DNA from: Caedibacter sp052030685
Lineage (GTDB): Bacteria > Pseudomonadota > Gammaproteobacteria > Francisellales > Francisellaceae
Assembly (NCBI RefSeq): GCF_052030685.1
Contig: NZ_JBQAJM010000001.1
Location: forward strand, 62,001-126,000
Direction of reading: 5' to 3'
DNA length: 64,000 nt
Made by a program: the position numbers and the translations under genes. The notes under the pieces are model-generated. The model worked only from the letters and a program-made list of their open reading frames with translations. It ran no database searches and was not told the DNA's origin. Positions 52,894-62,396 of this stretch are shown piece after piece (position 1 is the first letter of the stretch; each line of letters starts with the position of its first letter).

Positions 52894-54322
52894 AGATTTC
52901 TCCTTTAACAATCCAAGAAACTGGTTTGCCTTGATTGTTCTGTATTTCAATACTGACTATAACAAATGTACTTAATTCCTTTGCCATTGCTGTTAATGTT
53001 ATAAGCTCACGCATGCTATGCCCTATAACAGTTATCCCATGTTTAGCAATGCCATAAGATGACTGAGGAGGGACTAATTTGAAATCTATCCCTCTTAGTT
53101 TCAACTCCTCTACAAATCGATTAAAACGATAGCCACTTGCAGCCACTGTCTCTTTTAAACCTAATATCAATTGATTAGTGGAAGAATGATCATCAGATAC
53201 AAACTTCAAGCCCACATTAGTCATGTTATCAACCGACTCAGTCACTGAAGTTGCTTGTAATGATTGAATATGATTAAATGCTGCCTTTGTTAGAGCAGCT
53301 TTATGCTTTTTATTGTTTAACACATAAACCGCACTTACATCATTCAATGCCCCCGGCTGATAACTAACTTTTTGGATATGCCACTGCAATACCGACGTAG
53401 GCAAATTGCCAACGGCATTGACAAACTTAATAATCAAAGGGTAAGCATTCTTATGCTGAATGTCTGATTCAACTTTCTGAATATAGGCTTTTTCCTGCTG
53501 TAGTTTCATCTCATTGGCATCTTTATTGTTAGAACTTTTTGATGATGTATTATTTGAAAAATACATATATCCTCCTACAGCTAATACTAGCGATAACACC
53601 CCGTAACTAACGAGTTTACGTCTTGATGTAGAAACATTTTCCTTACGAGAAACAGGCTTACTGTCTACCTTTTTGACATGTTTAGGCAATGCCTTAATCA
53701 CAAACTGGCGCGAGTCTTCGTCTTTGATATTTATCAATAATTGCGTCAGTGCGTTTCTTTTGATTAGTGTCCTATCAATGGCAAAATCTAAGACAATCTT
53801 ATCAATCAACGGATTATCAACCGCTGTATCACACTGTAAAATTCGCCCAAAAGTATCAACTGAAAAAACTTTGGCTAAATAACGCATACATTGATGTAAA
53901 GAAGCCTCATCAACAATCATATCGCCAGATAATTCAATCTCCCCATTTAATGACTCTATATTGTCATTTTGAAAACTTGCTTCTTGATTGACCGGTAATT
54001 TGACCGTTGGTAAAATCACACCGTTTTTTACGACACACAACCAATACTTATCTATTGAATTACCCGCTTTATCAAACAAGCGAAAGATATAAATAGCATC
54101 TTTTGCCAATAGTTCACTAAGCACGGCAGCAAGTGAGACAGCACCAATCACCTCACTTTGTGTTACATTTGACGGCATAGCTGCAGCAATATTGCGCTTT
54201 ACATCCATTACAAAGCTTTGACAGTCAATATGATAAAGTGCATCAAATAATTTATGTTCACTATCCGCAATAAACCAAGTTAAGCCAATGGCATAACGTT
54301 TATTGTCTATAGCAATAATCAT
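52883..54322 (-). CDS. pilO: PilO-like pilus accessory protein
   Basis: 479 residues from the ATG at 54322 (GGAGAAACAC upstream). An N-terminal cytoplasmic actin-like or pilin-accessory portion (MIIAIDNKRYAIGLTWFIAD) of ~240 residues, a single transmembrane helix (about 238-256, SYGVLSLVLAVGGYMYFSN), then a periplasmic domain with a coiled coil. This is the layout of R64 PilO / Tcp-type PilO2 proteins. Known of the family: an inner-membrane assembly protein linking ATPase and secretin. Confidence 0.8.
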   Translation of the reverse strand: MIIAIDNKRYAIGLTWFIADSEHKLFDALYHIDCQSFVMDVKRNIAAAMPSNVTQSEVIGAVSLAAVLSELLAKDAIYIFRLFDKAGNSIDKYWLCVVKNGVILPTVKLPVNQEASFQNDNIESLNGEIELSGDMIVDEASLHQCMRYLAKVFSVDTFGRILQCDTAVDNPLIDKIVLDFAIDRTLIKRNALTQLLINIKDEDSRQFVIKALPKHVKKVDSKPVSRKENVSTSRRKLVSYGVLSLVLAVGGYMYFSNNTSSKSSNNKDANEMKLQQEKAYIQKVESDIQHKNAYPLIIKFVNAVGNLPTSVLQWHIQKVSYQPGALNDVSAVYVLNNKKHKAALTKAAFNHIQSLQATSVTESVDNMTNVGLKFVSDDHSSTNQLILGLKETVAASGYRFNRFVEELKLRGIDFKLVPPQSSYGIAKHGITVIGHSMRELITLTAMAKELSTFVIVSIEIQNNQGKPVSWIVKGEIYEA

Positions 54323-54339
54323 GTGTTTCTCCATAGTTG

Positions 54340-55935
54340 TTAACGTATCAGATACGGTGTGACAACAATCACCGTGACCGTTGAGTTATTTGACGCCGCC
54401 TGCGAACCACCTAACATCCAAGTGCTTTGCGGACCAACACTGTCGGTTTGCGCAATATCTTTCTTGTCTTCAAAGCCGGCTAAAATAACCGTTTGACCTG
54501 ATTTTAATGGCACTGACTGCATAAAGCTTTTGTTACGAATAGATGGCAGTTTAATGGTTTGTGGCTCTTTACTACCATGAACAGGCACTTTTGACTCATC
54601 CATACGCACCAGATTGGTCAGATTAACACTTAAGTCAACCAAAATTTCATTGCCTTTAACGACAATTGGGAGCACTTTAATCTCATAACCTTCATTGTAT
54701 TCACTCGGCGTCGCTGACTGCTCCACGATTGGTGTATCACCACCCCCTTTCACTACCACATCAACCTTTTTAATATAGGCAGTGGTTGTTGATACTTGAA
54801 TCGGCACCGGACGACCACTGACAGTATACATTGTCGTACCGGTAACATGTGTGGTTTTACCCATGGTTTGCAATGCTTGGATAATTAATTTTGAAGTACT
54901 CCACGGTCCTGATGAAATCGCACTGGTTAGCGTGCCATAGCTGCCCGTTAAAGCTGTTGCTGTCTTCAAATCGATTGCCCCCTTAGTTCCTTGATATAGT
55001 GCATTCCAATCAAAACCGTAATTGGAGGTATTTTTCTGATCAACATCATAGACATCCAGTCTAATGACGACTTTCTTTCTTGCCGTGCGATTAATCTCCT
55101 CAAGATATTGGGCGACTTGACGCATCAATAGTGGCGTGGTCTTGACTGTAATCAGATTAAGCGTTGAGTTCTCATCAACACTGCCTGATTGACCAATAAT
55201 CGATTTAATGGTTTTAATCACCGCAGCCCAAGGATTATCGTACTCTGCTTCATTTTCAGTCTTAAGTGAAGCCGATTGATTAACACCCGTACTCGAGTTA
55301 CTGCCAACTTTAGTCGTCGTTTTAATCTTATCTGTTAAAATATCTACATGAAATGTCTTGGTTTCCGTTCTGAAGAATTCAAGCGTGTTTCTGTTTTGAT
55401 CATACTTCCAGAAAACACCCAGCTTAAATGCAACATAGTCCAAGAATCCAGCAATATCACCTACATAGTCACAATGTAGCATCACATCTTGAATATCTGC
55501 GACTTCATAAGCGACTTTTTCTTTCTTTGCCACATCAGCTTCAGGCATGGCAGCATGCTCACGCTCAAGAATATAGGCAATCGCACCTTCTGAAACAATC
55601 ACTTTAGCTTGCGTGATTTTATGTATCTTGGAGATCAAAGTTTCCAATGCAACACCCGTTGCGGCAGTAGTATATTGAAAGGAACGTTGGAATATTTGAG
55701 GCAAAGCATTTTCTGCTTCAATATCAATAAGATCACCTTGCACATAAGGCGTATCACTCACCGTCACAAATTGCTCTGATGCCGGTTTTTTAAGGCTTGA
55801 CATCATGTTATTTGCTTTTGCAATATGATCATCTGTGTTTTTATCAATCGTTTTATAAACGGCAGTGCTGCATGCTGTTAAGGACAACAGCAAACTGCTT
55901 AATAAGACATTCAATATTTTGTTATTATTTTTCAT
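54340..55935 (-). CDS. pilN: PilN-type lipoprotein secretin
   Basis: 531 residues from the ATG at 55935, with a lipobox (LLLSLTAC) at about residues 14-21. Domains: N-terminal region, N0/N1-like modules (TGVALETLISKIHKITQAKV, DIAGFLDYVAFKLGVFWKY), and the C-terminal secretin with SSTGVNQSASLKTENEAEYD, YEIKVLPIVVKGNEILVDLS and SVPLKSGQTVILAGFEDK. It forms the outer-membrane pore of the type IVb pilus, as TcpC or BfpB do. The lipidation and length match R64 PilN. Confidence 0.92.
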   Translation of the reverse strand: MKNNNKILNVLLSSLLLSLTACSTAVYKTIDKNTDDHIAKANNMMSSLKKPASEQFVTVSDTPYVQGDLIDIEAENALPQIFQRSFQYTTAATGVALETLISKIHKITQAKVIVSEGAIAYILEREHAAMPEADVAKKEKVAYEVADIQDVMLHCDYVGDIAGFLDYVAFKLGVFWKYDQNRNTLEFFRTETKTFHVDILTDKIKTTTKVGSNSSTGVNQSASLKTENEAEYDNPWAAVIKTIKSIIGQSGSVDENSTLNLITVKTTPLLMRQVAQYLEEINRTARKKVVIRLDVYDVDQKNTSNYGFDWNALYQGTKGAIDLKTATALTGSYGTLTSAISSGPWSTSKLIIQALQTMGKTTHVTGTTMYTVSGRPVPIQVSTTTAYIKKVDVVVKGGGDTPIVEQSATPSEYNEGYEIKVLPIVVKGNEILVDLSVNLTNLVRMDESKVPVHGSKEPQTIKLPSIRNKSFMQSVPLKSGQTVILAGFEDKKDIAQTDSVGPQSTWMLGGSQAASNNSTVTVIVVTPYLIR

Positions 55936-55945
55936 AAGACAACCT

Positions 55946-56629
55946 TCAGTCATTTTGCATAACAACCATATTTGAAGAATATGATTTGGCTTTAATTACC
56001 AGCACGTTATTGGCTTTTAATTGCGCCTGTAATGGATGATCAGCCTCCTCAAACGCCTTTAACAGATTGTTTAATGCGCCATCGGCTGCAAAAAGCTTAC
56101 CTTCAAATACAGCAGATGCAACAAGCTTATAATCGACAGATGCCTCCCATATCAGTTTAACCCCTTGATAAGAAAGCCAACGTTCAATCGTCTGTTTTAA
56201 GGTTTGTCCCTTTAGGGCATAGAAGACTTCTCGTGGGTGCTTTGCCAATAAATCGGCTTCTTTTTGTGTTTGCGCAATGGCAACCGTGTTATCCTCAAGA
56301 TTAACACCAATTGCATAGCGCGTATCCTCTTGACCAAAAATCATATGCATCTCTTCAGACGACAAATCATCTAAAATATTATCGGCAATCATTAATGTAA
56401 AACCGTTATACTCATCATCCGAAACAATCTTGCCTACGCCTCGGGATTGCTTAATATCAATGTCAGCACAATGTTCAGATAAGGCACAGTTAAGACTCAC
56501 CACTTTAAAAGAACTCTCTGAAACCGACTCCTGTGCTAGCGCACGTTGATAAAACAGCGCAATCACCAGTAAAACAGTTACAAAACATACTAAACATGGC
56601 AGCTTTTGCCAGATTCTGTTATCGCTCAC
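55946..56629 (-). CDS. pilL: PilL/TcpQ-like pilus protein
   Basis: 227 residues. An N-terminal hydrophobic helix (about 11-32, probably an anchor or signal peptide) is followed by a ~70-residue linker domain and a C-terminal TcpQ_C-type domain: LKGQTLKQTIERWLSYQGVK, VFEGKLFAADGALNNLLKAF and LKANNVLVIK. This domain in PilL/TcpQ/BfpG binds and stabilises the secretin. It lies directly upstream of pilN with overlapping reading frames at the boundary. Confidence 0.82.
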   Translation of the reverse strand: MSDNRIWQKLPCLVCFVTVLLVIALFYQRALAQESVSESSFKVVSLNCALSEHCADIDIKQSRGVGKIVSDDEYNGFTLMIADNILDDLSSEEMHMIFGQEDTRYAIGVNLEDNTVAIAQTQKEADLLAKHPREVFYALKGQTLKQTIERWLSYQGVKLIWEASVDYKLVASAVFEGKLFAADGALNNLLKAFEEADHPLQAQLKANNVLVIKAKSYSSNMVVMQND

Positions 56630-56668
56630 TTTCCTTTACCTTTTCTATTTTTTTATTTTTCTATATTT

Positions 56669-57529
56669 TTATGATTTTTTATAATCTTTTCTTTCAATAT
56701 GGATATAAATCGACTGATTACTTTTCTCCAAATAATTACTTGTCTCAACATCCGTTTCACAAGCAAATGGATTGGACGGCAACCGATAGGGGTTTTTTAG
56801 CTCCCCCATACACACCGCAAACTTTAATTGTGGTGTATCAACGAGATGTCTCTTTAAATGTGCCAACATTCTCAATGCCAAGCCACTATCGACCTCCCCA
56901 CCAAGCTCAGGATATGGCACGCGTAACAATACAGATTTAGGTGTTTCACTATCCTCACCCCAAATCGGCTGCATATCAATCTCAGCCGGTATCATATTGA
57001 TAAATCCGGCATAGCCAATTTTTTGATTAACGCATCGGCAAACCGAACGATATTCATTATTAAAATAATTCATTTGACGCGCCTTAAGACAAGATAAAAA
57101 CGTTTGGCTCTGCGTAATCGGCGGACGACTCATGCCACACACTGCAGATAAAATAGGTTCATTATAAAATGTCTGTAGAGTAACCCAATGATTATTATGA
57201 TCGGTCTCTTTGCGCCATTTGTCTTGAATCTCAGTCGCCTGACCTTGTAGCGCTTTTACCCGTATTTCTTGTTGATCTTTTGAATTGCCTTTCGCCCTTT
57301 CAATCATTGCCATTGGCTCATAAATGGCATCACCAATGCTATTGGCAACACTAACCATCTGTATCGCTGCTGTTTCTGCTCGATCCAGCTGCTGTTTTTT
57401 GACCAAGCGCATATATTCATTGATTGCAATCAGCCCTAAAATCACCAATGACACCATTAATGAAATGAGGATATAGCCTTGTTGCTTAGGTCTTAGCTGA
57501 CAGTTTTGTCTCTTTGAAAATATATGCAC
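56669..57529 (-). CDS. PilV-like minor pilin / tip protein
   Basis: 286 residues with a prepilin-like N-terminus: a basic leader, then QGYILISLMVSLVILGLIA, with a Gly-Tyr processing site lacking the usual Glu5 (Ser instead). The mature protein has six or more Cys (CGMSRPP, SCLKAR, CRCVNQ, CMGEL, ACETD). PilV in R64 is the tip adhesin, subject to a shufflon; here there are no shufflon repeats and no Rci-type recombinase in the window. Located between the major pilin and PilL. A minor pilin that loads a secreted substrate, as TcpB does for TcpF, is possible. Confidence 0.65.
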   Translation of the reverse strand: MHIFSKRQNCQLRPKQQGYILISLMVSLVILGLIAINEYMRLVKKQQLDRAETAAIQMVSVANSIGDAIYEPMAMIERAKGNSKDQQEIRVKALQGQATEIQDKWRKETDHNNHWVTLQTFYNEPILSAVCGMSRPPITQSQTFLSCLKARQMNYFNNEYRSVCRCVNQKIGYAGFINMIPAEIDMQPIWGEDSETPKSVLLRVPYPELGGEVDSGLALRMLAHLKRHLVDTPQLKFAVCMGELKNPYRLPSNPFACETDVETSNYLEKSNQSIYIHIERKDYKKS

Positions 57530-57666
57530 TAGATCTTCCTAGAATAAGTTTTTATTGTTTACTGCAAAAACATGTAATCCTAATGATTATTTTTCATCCT
57601 AGCAGGGATAGGTATCATCAACTAGGCTTACACAACCAATGTTAGAATTGCAGACTACCAAAAGGA

Positions 57667-58221
57667 TTATCTTTTAAATGTAAACAGAACCGGATACTTC
57701 TTATCTGTGCCGGCACCACCTTCACATGCCTTTGAAATAGCATCAGGGGTAAGCAGTGTATCTGTAGCATTAATTTTTATATTAGTTGCATCTGACATCA
57801 ATGCTGCATTCGCTAATGAATCACAAGCCTGCTGCGACATACTATCAAACTTAATTGTGTATGATGTCCCACCTGCTGCACCTTCAAGTGTGAGCTCTCC
57901 ACCAAATGGCGTCACAATCCTTGTACTAGTAGTTTTACCACCTTCACCTTTGATTGAGTTGATATACTTTTGAGGAATACGATCACTTTTTACAACTAAA
58001 CTATTATTAATTTCACGTCCTAAATCCATCTGTGTGACATCATGCAGTGTTGACTGAACAGCGCCCATTAAGTTTGTTGTTTCTAAAATACGGTTTTTCT
58101 GTGCCGCCTTGGCAAACTGTGAAATCACAATGGCAGTCAGTACCCCAATAATAACCAGCACAACCATTAACTCAATTAATGAAAAACCTTTTTGCTTGTT
58201 CATTTTGTTTATTTTCTTCAT
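57667..58221 (-). CDS. pilS: Type IVb major prepilin, PilS-like
   Basis: 184 residues from the ATG at 58221 (strong AAGGAG upstream). The leader MKKINKMNKQKG ends at the prepilin peptidase site G|FSLIELMVVLVIIGVLTA, with Glu5 present. The C-terminal disulfide loop (CDSLANAALMSDATNIKINA ... KACEGG) has the form of type IVb pilins. The N-terminal residue after cleavage is Phe, as in type IVa, whereas TcpA has Met and R64 PilS Trp. No prepilin peptidase gene is in the window. It begins the pilus operon. Confidence 0.9.
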   Translation of the reverse strand: MKKINKMNKQKGFSLIELMVVLVIIGVLTAIVISQFAKAAQKNRILETTNLMGAVQSTLHDVTQMDLGREINNSLVVKSDRIPQKYINSIKGEGGKTTSTRIVTPFGGELTLEGAAGGTSYTIKFDSMSQQACDSLANAALMSDATNIKINATDTLLTPDAISKACEGGAGTDKKYPVLFTFKR

Positions 58222-58794
58222 CATTATTTTCTCCTTTTTGTTGTTAAACCTTTAATTAATTAGTTTTAATATCACTTATATTTTGTTTACTATAATTACT
58301 CTAAAGTCAGTTCGATTTATCTGCCTTAGCAGATTAGCCTCAGATAACAGCGCTCTTATCACCAACTCAAAACACTTACCTAAATCAATAGATATTGTGC
58401 GATTTGCCTGTAAGCTCAAGGTACACAGCCCATGTTCAAAACTCAATATCCAGAAGCTTTATCGGACAGATTGATAGAACAATGCTGGCAATAAAACAGT
58501 ACTTAAACTTAAACCCCATATTTCCCCTTAAACTACAAAAAACATAACAATGATCAGCCCTTTAATTACCACATCAAATAACTACTTGAGAAACCAACCA
58601 ACCCATAACCATTTACGCATAGAGTCTGATTTAAGTCACGCCACAAGATGTTAGACTATGTCACCAAGTGCAACATGGATACTCATCATGCTGTCAAGAA
58701 CAGATGAGCATGTTATTAGAAAACACCATTGATATTTATTTAATAAAAGAAATTAATTGATCTTATTTTGATATATGAAATCCAATCAACAGCT
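58222..58794. other. Gene-free spacer between the Trp-repeat protein gene and pilS
   Basis: About 570 bp, very AT-rich, with only short open frames lacking ribosome-binding sites. It must carry the promoter of the pilus operon, which reads away to the left; a TATAGT-like -10 on the minus strand near 58295 is a weak candidate. The 58795-60300 gene ends at its right border. I see no tRNA, direct repeat or attachment site. Confidence 0.5.
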
Positions 58795-60300
58795 TTATTG
58801 TTTAGACAAAGCTTTTACATATAACTTCCCAGCTTTTGTATTTTTCACCGCAGAGCAGCTAGAGTTATATATCATGCCATCTTTACATTTCTCAGCATCC
58901 CATTGATTTAAAATAGTTTTAAACTGGGTCTTTGCATCATTTGATTGTATCCATTCTACAGCAGCTGGCGTATTTAACCATTTAATAACAGAATACTCCC
59001 AAAACCAACCATTTCGGGCACTTTTCAACCAACTCTGCCAACTATTACCTTTCATCCATTCTTTGCCAACATCGGTTGTTAACCACATACCAGCAGCTTT
59101 TGAGGATATAAATTGCGATAATTCGGACTCATAATACCAATTTTTGGAATCATCATGATTATCCATACTTTCAATATGCTCAAGAATGATCTTTTGTAAA
59201 TCTGCATTGGTTTTAATTACTCCTACAGTGGAATCTTTATTTAACCATTCGTTAAAAATTGGACGCATCTTACCTTTTGAATCGACCTGCCACTGACTGC
59301 CATCATAAGTTTGCAGCCATGAAATTCCTGTAGAACTTGCTAACCACAATCCACCCACATAAGTAGATAAAAATTGATCTAAATCAGAAGCATGCCAATA
59401 GCCCGCGATTGTATTTGCCTTATTGACTTTGTTAAGTAGAACTTGTTCCATTTGTTGTACGACTTGATTGATCTTATTAGGACTCCCATTATGTATAATG
59501 CCCTTTGCAACACTGTGACCATTTTTATTTCCTTCCAATAAGCTTAATCTATCCTGACCTTCTGAATCCATAAGCCACTGAGAACCTTGTGGACTCACTA
59601 GCCACTTAATACCACTTTCGGTATACAACCATTGCTGTCCTGCTTTTGTTATGAATACTTTATCTAAGTCTGATTTAAAGCTGGTGCAAGCATTTACTAC
59701 TGATTGAGTTAGTTTAAAAGCTGCTAATCCAGCTATTGCCATTGCAGCTCCTGCACTAAGTTTTTGTTTCACGTCACCATCATAGTATTTGTAGCCAGCA
59801 ACACCACCAACTCCTGCTGCTCCATAACCAATAATACTCGCGAAACTTGGCCACCACTTAGCATCTACAGAATGAAAATTAAGCGCTTTTTCATCCGAAA
59901 GCGAATTTACTTTTGCAAGCATCGACTGCTGCCCTTCATGTGTTAAGACCCAAGATTTTGCGTCTTCTGTATCTAACCAACGATTAACAACCAACGAATC
60001 TGATAAAAACCAGTTATGACCAACTTTGCTTACTAGCCAATTTTTCCCTGCTGGTGATTGAAGCCACAAAAAGCCTTTATCTGTAGCTAGCAAATTATCT
60101 AACTGCTCTTTATGGTATGTTTCTGTGGTTACTGTCTTATCAAAGTCTGGATCTAATACTTGCTCATGCAAAGTATAGTTAGCTGGAATGCTAATAGGCT
60201 CACTAGAACCTACCCCACTATCTACATTATTGCTATAACCAATACTGCTCATACCCATTAAACCTGATAATATGTAAACGTAAGTACTCTTTTTTCTCAT
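58795..60300 (-). CDS. Exported Trp-rich nonapeptide-repeat protein
   Basis: 501 residues with a good AAGGAG before the ATG and a signal peptide (about 1-22, ending SIGYS). The protein has four tracts of a ~9-residue repeat G-x-x-W-L-x-S/T-x-x (for example GKNWLVSKVGHNWFLSDS; GQQWLYTESGIKWLVSPQGS; GISWLQTYDGSQWQ; GKEWMKGNSWQSWLKS). Hydrophobic Gly/Ala segments lie at ~153-195. The last ~110 residues (NWYYESELSQFISS ... KNTKAGKLYV) are homologous to residues 94-200 (long numbering) of the C48-like protein gene at 47114. It lies between the pilus operon and the fimbrial operon. Not recognised otherwise; a secreted adhesin or pilus-exported protein is an inference. Confidence 0.68.
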   Translation of the reverse strand: MRKKSTYVYILSGLMGMSSIGYSNNVDSGVGSSEPISIPANYTLHEQVLDPDFDKTVTTETYHKEQLDNLLATDKGFLWLQSPAGKNWLVSKVGHNWFLSDSLVVNRWLDTEDAKSWVLTHEGQQSMLAKVNSLSDEKALNFHSVDAKWWPSFASIIGYGAAGVGGVAGYKYYDGDVKQKLSAGAAMAIAGLAAFKLTQSVVNACTSFKSDLDKVFITKAGQQWLYTESGIKWLVSPQGSQWLMDSEGQDRLSLLEGNKNGHSVAKGIIHNGSPNKINQVVQQMEQVLLNKVNKANTIAGYWHASDLDQFLSTYVGGLWLASSTGISWLQTYDGSQWQVDSKGKMRPIFNEWLNKDSTVGVIKTNADLQKIILEHIESMDNHDDSKNWYYESELSQFISSKAAGMWLTTDVGKEWMKGNSWQSWLKSARNGWFWEYSVIKWLNTPAAVEWIQSNDAKTQFKTILNQWDAEKCKDGMIYNSSCSAVKNTKAGKLYVKALSKQ

Positions 60301-60321
60301 GCTATTTTCTCCTTATGTGTG

Positions 60322-60873
60322 TTAAATAAAACTTGCTTTAAATGTCAACGAAAAGTCTCCTATAAACTTCTCACTATTTGAGCCCAATGGAATAAGATCA
60401 CCCCCACTACCCTGAATATAAATACTAAACGGTATATTGCTTTGCTTCTGATTGAGCTTAATGATTTGGTTATTTAAACTATCCTTACAAAAAGGACTTT
60501 TACGCTCAACAGACAAGCAAACCTGATAACTTATTTTGCAAGCTGGACACTGTCCACTCGCATCGTTTGCATGTAAGACACAGTGCCCCTTATCTTGATT
60601 CTGACAGGTTATTGAAACCTCCAGTACATTGCTATTGGTTAACAACACTTGCCCTTGTAATTCTTTAGATTTAAAAGGAGGTAGTTTCTGATCTTTATCA
60701 AGCTTAATCTGCCCAATATTTAAATGTTGATTGGATAGATCAACTTCGACCGTTGGCATTTTGCTAGTATCAAGCGTTAAATTAAACAGAACTTGTTGTG
60801 GTGGAAGTGAACTCCCAACTGATACAATTGCTAACAGTATTCCACTTAAAAAAATAATCGTTTTTCGCATCAT
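60322..60873 (-). CDS. Exported fimbrial subunit-like protein
   Basis: 183 residues from the ATG at 60873 (AGGTGG upstream) with a signal peptide ending near VGSSL. Six Cys (SITCQNQDKGHC, CPACKISYQVC, FCKD) suggest disulfides. The C-terminus, IGDFSLTFKASFI, has the alternating hydrophobic last strand typical of pilin subunits. It is the last of three exported proteins downstream of a CS1-type usher. Probably a minor subunit or tip protein of that fimbria; no specific family recognised. Confidence 0.55.
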   Translation of the reverse strand: MMRKTIIFLSGILLAIVSVGSSLPPQQVLFNLTLDTSKMPTVEVDLSNQHLNIGQIKLDKDQKLPPFKSKELQGQVLLTNSNVLEVSITCQNQDKGHCVLHANDASGQCPACKISYQVCLSVERKSPFCKDSLNNQIIKLNQKQSNIPFSIYIQGSGGDLIPLGSNSEKFIGDFSLTFKASFI

Positions 60874-60882
60874 AACTTCCAC

Positions 60883-61380
60883 CTAATAGTCTACCGAAAC
60901 ATGACAAACAAGCTGCCCTTTATAGATACCTCTTTGATAAGAGGCATTTCCGCCAACTTTTTTAACTAAAAGTAAAAATTCAGTACCTCGTTGTGGCACT
61001 CGCCTATTCCTAGCTCCTAACGGTTCCGCTTGGTTTTCTATACAAACATAACTCTCTAAAGTAATTGTATGAGAAGATTCATGATGTTTCATCGTTGCTT
61101 GTTCACATTTCATGCGATAACTAGGGTTAGGAATATTGCTTAGAAAACTTATATTTGAAGATTTACCTGCATAAACATAGTCAGCCTCATTAGCTACCGA
61201 ACAGTTGTGGGTAACCGTCTTTACTTGTGATGTAAAATCAATATTGTTGCTACCATCGACTTGAACAGTAAACCAAGGCTTTACCTCAAGCTCGCTATCA
61301 ATTGTAACCTCTGCTGTATTAGAAGCAATACAACTCAACGGAAATATAAACAGTCCTACCCATTTTATTATTTTGTTCAT
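60883..61380 (-). CDS. Exported fimbrial subunit-like protein
   Basis: 165 residues from the ATG at 61380 (GGGAG, 8 nt; the ATG at 61386 is too close to it). The signal peptide ends near SCIAS. The mature part begins AEVTIDSELEVKPWFTVQV, resembling the start of CS1-family pilins or their relatives. It has four Cys and ends GIYKGQLVCHVSVDY, a pilin-like final strand. Tightly packed between its two neighbours (2-6 bp gaps), so one operon with the usher. Confidence 0.58.
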   Translation of the reverse strand: MNKIIKWVGLFIFPLSCIASNTAEVTIDSELEVKPWFTVQVDGSNNIDFTSQVKTVTHNCSVANEADYVYAGKSSNISFLSNIPNPSYRMKCEQATMKHHESSHTITLESYVCIENQAEPLGARNRRVPQRGTEFLLLVKKVGGNASYQRGIYKGQLVCHVSVDY

Positions 61381-61392
61381 TGCCATCTCTCC

Positions 61393-62388
61393 CTAAAAGT
61401 TTGCCGTAAGTACAAGCACAGTCTTATTTGTGTACTTGCCTACCTTTGCCTGTTTAACCGCAGCTGCAGCCGCAAGTAAATCGACATTTAGTTCATTGGA
61501 AGCTTGCCGTATAGCGATAGATTGATTTTGATCCGTTTTTAATTCCTGATTATTTATTTTTAATGTCAATGGAATGTGTTCGTCATCACCATTTTTCAAA
61601 ACACAACCGTCTTGATAGCTGTCACAGCTTTTAAGTTTTACTTGAACGTTATTAGCATTAGTCACATAAGGTATACTAGCCGTTGCATGATAATTACCGG
61701 AGCTACTATTTTCAGTGAGTGTGACCTTATATGATGACGGCCCTTTTAACTTTATGTAAGGCAAAAAATTAAGCGTCATCTGTATTTGATTATCAACTTT
61801 AATTTCCTTATATTCCTTCGGATTACGATCATGTTGATTTTGATATCGATTAAGCCAAAAACTGCCATTAAGCTTGACTTTACCCGAGCAATTTGAAATT
61901 CCTGCTGAATCAGCAAGCTGGATATTATCAAACCTAAAATGCAATTTCTTAATATGATATAAATCAGAAGAACGAATAGATAAGTGACCAGGACTCTTAC
62001 CGAAGGATTTTACAGGAGAATTGTTCAAGTAAAAATTATCACCTTCTGAGGTCACTGTGCCGGTTAACTCAACACCATTGTTACAACTTAAACTGATCTT
62101 GTTAGATAGTGTCCCTTTAGAGTTAGCGTTGCAATAATTGTAAAAGCTATATCCACAATAATAATTAAAATGCCCATTTAAAGATTGATTTATTTTTCCA
62201 TTTAAATCTAGCTGCCCTACATCAAAAATTAGCTGACGATCAAATGTCACCTTAGAGGTTATAATTCCCCCAGTCTGTGTAATCTTTTTCTCAGCCAAAT
62301 CAACGTTAATGCTTATTGTATTGGCACTTATATAGCAAAAGCTCATTAATAGATACCCTACCAATATATTAGAACATTTTCTTACCAT
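61393..62388 (-). CDS. Exported fimbrial adhesin/subunit-like protein
   Basis: 331 residues from the ATG at 62388 (GAGGTG upstream, overlapping the usher stop). Signal peptide MVRKCSNILVGYLLMSFCYI. An N-terminal ~180-residue beta-rich domain with Cys (YYCGYSFYNYC, LSCNNG, NCSGK) is followed by a C-terminal ~130-residue domain ending VGKYTNKTVLVLTANF, a pilin-type last strand. A two-domain layout, unknown head plus pilin domain, fits a tip adhesin. The tip gene follows the usher in CS1/Tcf operons. The assignment is from context and layout. Confidence 0.58.
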   Translation of the reverse strand: MVRKCSNILVGYLLMSFCYISANTISINVDLAEKKITQTGGIITSKVTFDRQLIFDVGQLDLNGKINQSLNGHFNYYCGYSFYNYCNANSKGTLSNKISLSCNNGVELTGTVTSEGDNFYLNNSPVKSFGKSPGHLSIRSSDLYHIKKLHFRFDNIQLADSAGISNCSGKVKLNGSFWLNRYQNQHDRNPKEYKEIKVDNQIQMTLNFLPYIKLKGPSSYKVTLTENSSSGNYHATASIPYVTNANNVQVKLKSCDSYQDGCVLKNGDDEHIPLTLKINNQELKTDQNQSIAIRQASNELNVDLLAAAAAVKQAKVGKYTNKTVLVLTANF

Positions 62389-62396
62389 CACACACC

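Noticed and set aside
56669..58221. A shufflon at the pilV-like gene
   Set aside because: No repeated inversion sites, no alternative 3' segments and no Rci-type recombinase in the window.
58283..58474. 63-codon + strand frame in the spacer before pilS
   Set aside because: No ribosome-binding site and random-looking composition.
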